The translations under genes were made by a program, and so were the position numbers. From assembly GCA_003537695.1 (NCBI GenBank), contig DPRC01000020.1, positions 906-9,260 of the forward strand: 8,355 nucleotides of DNA, in the 5' to 3' direction. Below are positions 6,344 to 8,355 of the stretch, piece after piece (positions within the stretch are counted from its first letter, which is position 1; each line of letters opens with the position of its first letter). The notes under the pieces are model-generated. The model saw only the letters and a program-made list of their open reading frames with translations. It was not told the origin of the DNA and made no database searches. This stretch comes from Polaribacter sp. GTDB lineage: Bacteria > Bacteroidota > Bacteroidia > Flavobacteriales > Flavobacteriaceae.

Positions 6344-8347
6344 ATGATTTCTAGAAGCACTATAGACCGAGTTTTTGAATCTGCGAGAGTAGAGGAGGTT
6401 ATTGGTGAATTTGTGCAACTGAAAAAAGCCGGAAGTAATTTTAAAGGGTTGAGTCCGTTTGTAGACGAAAAGTCACCTTCATTTATGGTGTCTCCAGTGA
6501 AACAAATCTGGAAAGATTTTTCAACAGGAAAAGGAGGGAATGCAATTTCTTTTTTAATGGAGCATGAGCATTATACCTATCCTGAAGCCATCAAATGGTT
6601 GGCCAAAAAGTACAATATAGAAATTGAGGAAACAGAGCAGTCTAGTGAAGAGAAGGCGCAGATGAATGAAAGGGAAAGTATGTTTTTGGTTTCTACATTT
6701 GCCAAGGATTACTTTCACGATGTAATGTTGAACTCGAACAAAGGAAAGGCAATTGGCCTTTCTTATTTTAAAGAGCGTGGTTTTAAGGATGAGACGATAA
6801 AAACTTTTGAATTAGGCTATTGTTTGGATGAATGGGACGGATTTACAAAAGCGGCGTTGGCAAAAGGCTACGATTTAAAATACTTAGCTTCAACAGGTCT
6901 TACCATTGTAAAAGAGAACCGACAGTTTGATCGTTTTAAAGGTCGTGTGCTATTCCCAATACACTCTATGTCTGGTCGGATTTTAGGTTTCGGTGGTAGA
7001 ATTTTAACGGCGGATAAAAAAGCAGCAAAGTATTTAAATTCTCCAGAAAGTGATATCTATCATAAAAGTAAAATTTTATACGGACTTTTTCAAGCAAAAA
7101 AAGAGATAGCAAGGCAAGACAATTGCTATTTGGTAGAAGGGTACACAGATGTGATATCCTTTCACCAATCAGGTATTGAAAATGTAGTAGCTTCCTCTGG
7201 AACGGCCTTATCGGCCGATCAAATAAGGTTAGTCAACAGACTTACAAAAAACATTACGGTACTTTTTGATGGAGATGCAGCCGGAATAAGAGCTTCTATT
7301 CGCGGAATTGATTTAATTCTAGAACAGGGAATGAACGTAAGGGTCGTGCAGTTTCCTGACGGAGAAGATCCTGATAGTTTTGCAAAATCGCATTCTACCG
7401 AAGCATTAAAAAAGTACTTAGAAGACGCCTCACAAGATTTTATTAATTTTAAAGTATCTCTTTTATTAAAAGAGTCTAACAATGATCCTGTGAAGAAAGC
7501 GGGTGTAATTAGAGACATTGTTACAAGTATTTCTAAAATTCCGGATGGCATTCAGCGGGAAGTTTATGTGCAAGAGTGTGCCAGAATTATGGAAATTTCT
7601 GAACGTGTTTTATTTAGTGAATTGGCACAGATAATAACGAAAGGGAATTTTGAAAAGAGCAAAGCGAACCGACAACAAAAGGGACCGCAACAAGATCCAA
7701 ATGAGCCGCCTGCAGAATATTTTTTAGCGCAAGAGAATACGCAGATGGGTCTGGTAAAAGGAGGAGTTTCATCGGCAGCAGTAGATCAAATTTCTATTTT
7801 AGAAAAAGAAATCATTCGGATTTTATTATTGTTTGGAAACGAGGAAACTGAATTTATTGAAGAAGTGGAAACAGCAGACGATAACGGAAAACTGATCCTA
7901 ACTTCAAGAAAGTATAATAACAATGTTTCTGCAGAGATTTATGTGCATCTTCAAGATGATGAAACAGAGTTTACAAACACGATATTTCAAGAAATTTACA
8001 GTGAGATTATTCACCAGTTAAATCAGTTTGAAAAATTAGACATTGATGCGTTGGTGAACCATAAAAACACAGATATTTCAGCGGCGGTTACTTCTATTTT
8101 AATGGATGAAGAGAAACACCAATTAAGCAATTGGGGGAGTAAAAATATTGAAGTAAAAACAGCGTTAGAAATTTTACCAAAATTAGTAAATGATGCCGTT
8201 TTTAATTTGAGAAGAGTCTTAATAGGAAAGAAAATTGATGAGCTTGTAAAGCAAGCTACGGAGGAGGTAGCAATTGACTTAGAATCTATAAAAGGGTATA
8301 CAGGATTAAAAATTAGTCTTTTTGAAAAACTAAATAGAGTTGTTTAA
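6344..8347 (+). CDS. dnaG: DNA primase DnaG with a zinc-ligand-less N-terminal domain
   Basis: Synthesises RNA primers at the replication fork with the DnaB helicase. Its 667 residues are longer than the E. coli protein. Residues 1 to about 100 align with the CHC2 zinc-binding domain, but the four ligand positions hold S37, V40, D58 and T61 instead of Cys, His, Cys, Cys. The flanking pattern (SPF..EK.PSF, GKGGNAISF) is kept. The polymerase core is intact: RFKGRVLFPI (197-206), TOPRIM E265 in VEGYTDV, D309 and D311 in FDGDAAG, and EDPDSF (341-346) as the third acidic cluster. A Gln/Pro-rich linker (about 436-458) leads to a divergent C-terminal region (about 475-667) expected to bind DnaB. ATG 6344 gives the usual N-terminus and follows an A-rich leader. 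The gap to clpX is 102 bases and has no terminator; TTG (6294-6296) with TACAAT (6313-6318) is a weak promoter possibility. The gene ends eight bases before the window edge. Confidence 0.96.
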   Translation: MISRSTIDRVFESARVEEVIGEFVQLKKAGSNFKGLSPFVDEKSPSFMVSPVKQIWKDFSTGKGGNAISFLMEHEHYTYPEAIKWLAKKYNIEIEETEQSSEEKAQMNERESMFLVSTFAKDYFHDVMLNSNKGKAIGLSYFKERGFKDETIKTFELGYCLDEWDGFTKAALAKGYDLKYLASTGLTIVKENRQFDRFKGRVLFPIHSMSGRILGFGGRILTADKKAAKYLNSPESDIYHKSKILYGLFQAKKEIARQDNCYLVEGYTDVISFHQSGIENVVASSGTALSADQIRLVNRLTKNITVLFDGDAAGIRASIRGIDLILEQGMNVRVVQFPDGEDPDSFAKSHSTEALKKYLEDASQDFINFKVSLLLKESNNDPVKKAGVIRDIVTSISKIPDGIQREVYVQECARIMEISERVLFSELAQIITKGNFEKSKANRQQKGPQQDPNEPPAEYFLAQENTQMGLVKGGVSSAAVDQISILEKEIIRILLLFGNEETEFIEEVETADDNGKLILTSRKYNNNVSAEIYVHLQDDETEFTNTIFQEIYSEIIHQLNQFEKLDIDALVNHKNTDISAAVTSILMDEEKHQLSNWGSKNIEVKTALEILPKLVNDAVFNLRRVLIGKKIDELVKQATEEVAIDLESIKGYTGLKISLFEKLNRVV

Positions 8348-8355
8348 GTTATATT

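Noticed and set aside
1..8355. Mobile elements, CRISPR, toxin-antitoxin or defence genes
   Set aside because: No direct-repeat arrays, transposase or integrase motifs, or small paired genes were seen; apart from the mutarotase-like gene all genes are recognisable housekeeping or lipid genes with similar base composition.

Overview
The window is AT-rich, gene-dense DNA that looks like the chromosome of a member of the Bacteroidota, most likely Flavobacteriaceae. The evidence is the two matches to the clade-specific promoter (TTG/TTTG, about 20 bases, TAnnTTTG), A-rich leaders without clear Shine-Dalgarno sites, a flavobacterial type of DnaG and trigger factor, and an OlsF-like two-domain acyltransferase. 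The species cannot be named from this sequence alone.

Left part (1-2427): the 3' portion of a plus-strand gene for a two-domain acyltransferase (PlsC-like N-terminal half, GNAT/OlsB-like C-terminal half), probably an amino-acid-lipid synthase. It converges on a minus-strand gene for a galactose-mutarotase-like protein of unknown substrate. The two stop codons are three bases apart. A 340-base divergent spacer (2428-2767) follows and carries a promoter candidate for each direction.

Right part (2768-8347): four housekeeping genes, all on the plus strand: tig (trigger factor), clpP, clpX and dnaG (primase). A strong intrinsic terminator lies between tig and clpP, so clpP probably starts its own transcript. 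clpP, clpX and dnaG are separated by gaps of about 100 bases with no recognisable terminator and may be partly co-transcribed. Trigger factor guards nascent chains at the ribosome exit. ClpX unfolds substrates and feeds them to the ClpP chamber. DnaG makes the primers for replication.

I see no mobile element, CRISPR array, tRNA, rRNA, defence system or other accessory module, and no evidence for a new multigene system. The most interesting observation is that the DnaG zinc-binding domain keeps its fold-level sequence pattern but has lost all four metal ligands. The next most interesting are the degenerate prolyl-isomerase domain of trigger factor, the OlsF-like fusion, and the orphan mutarotase-like gene.
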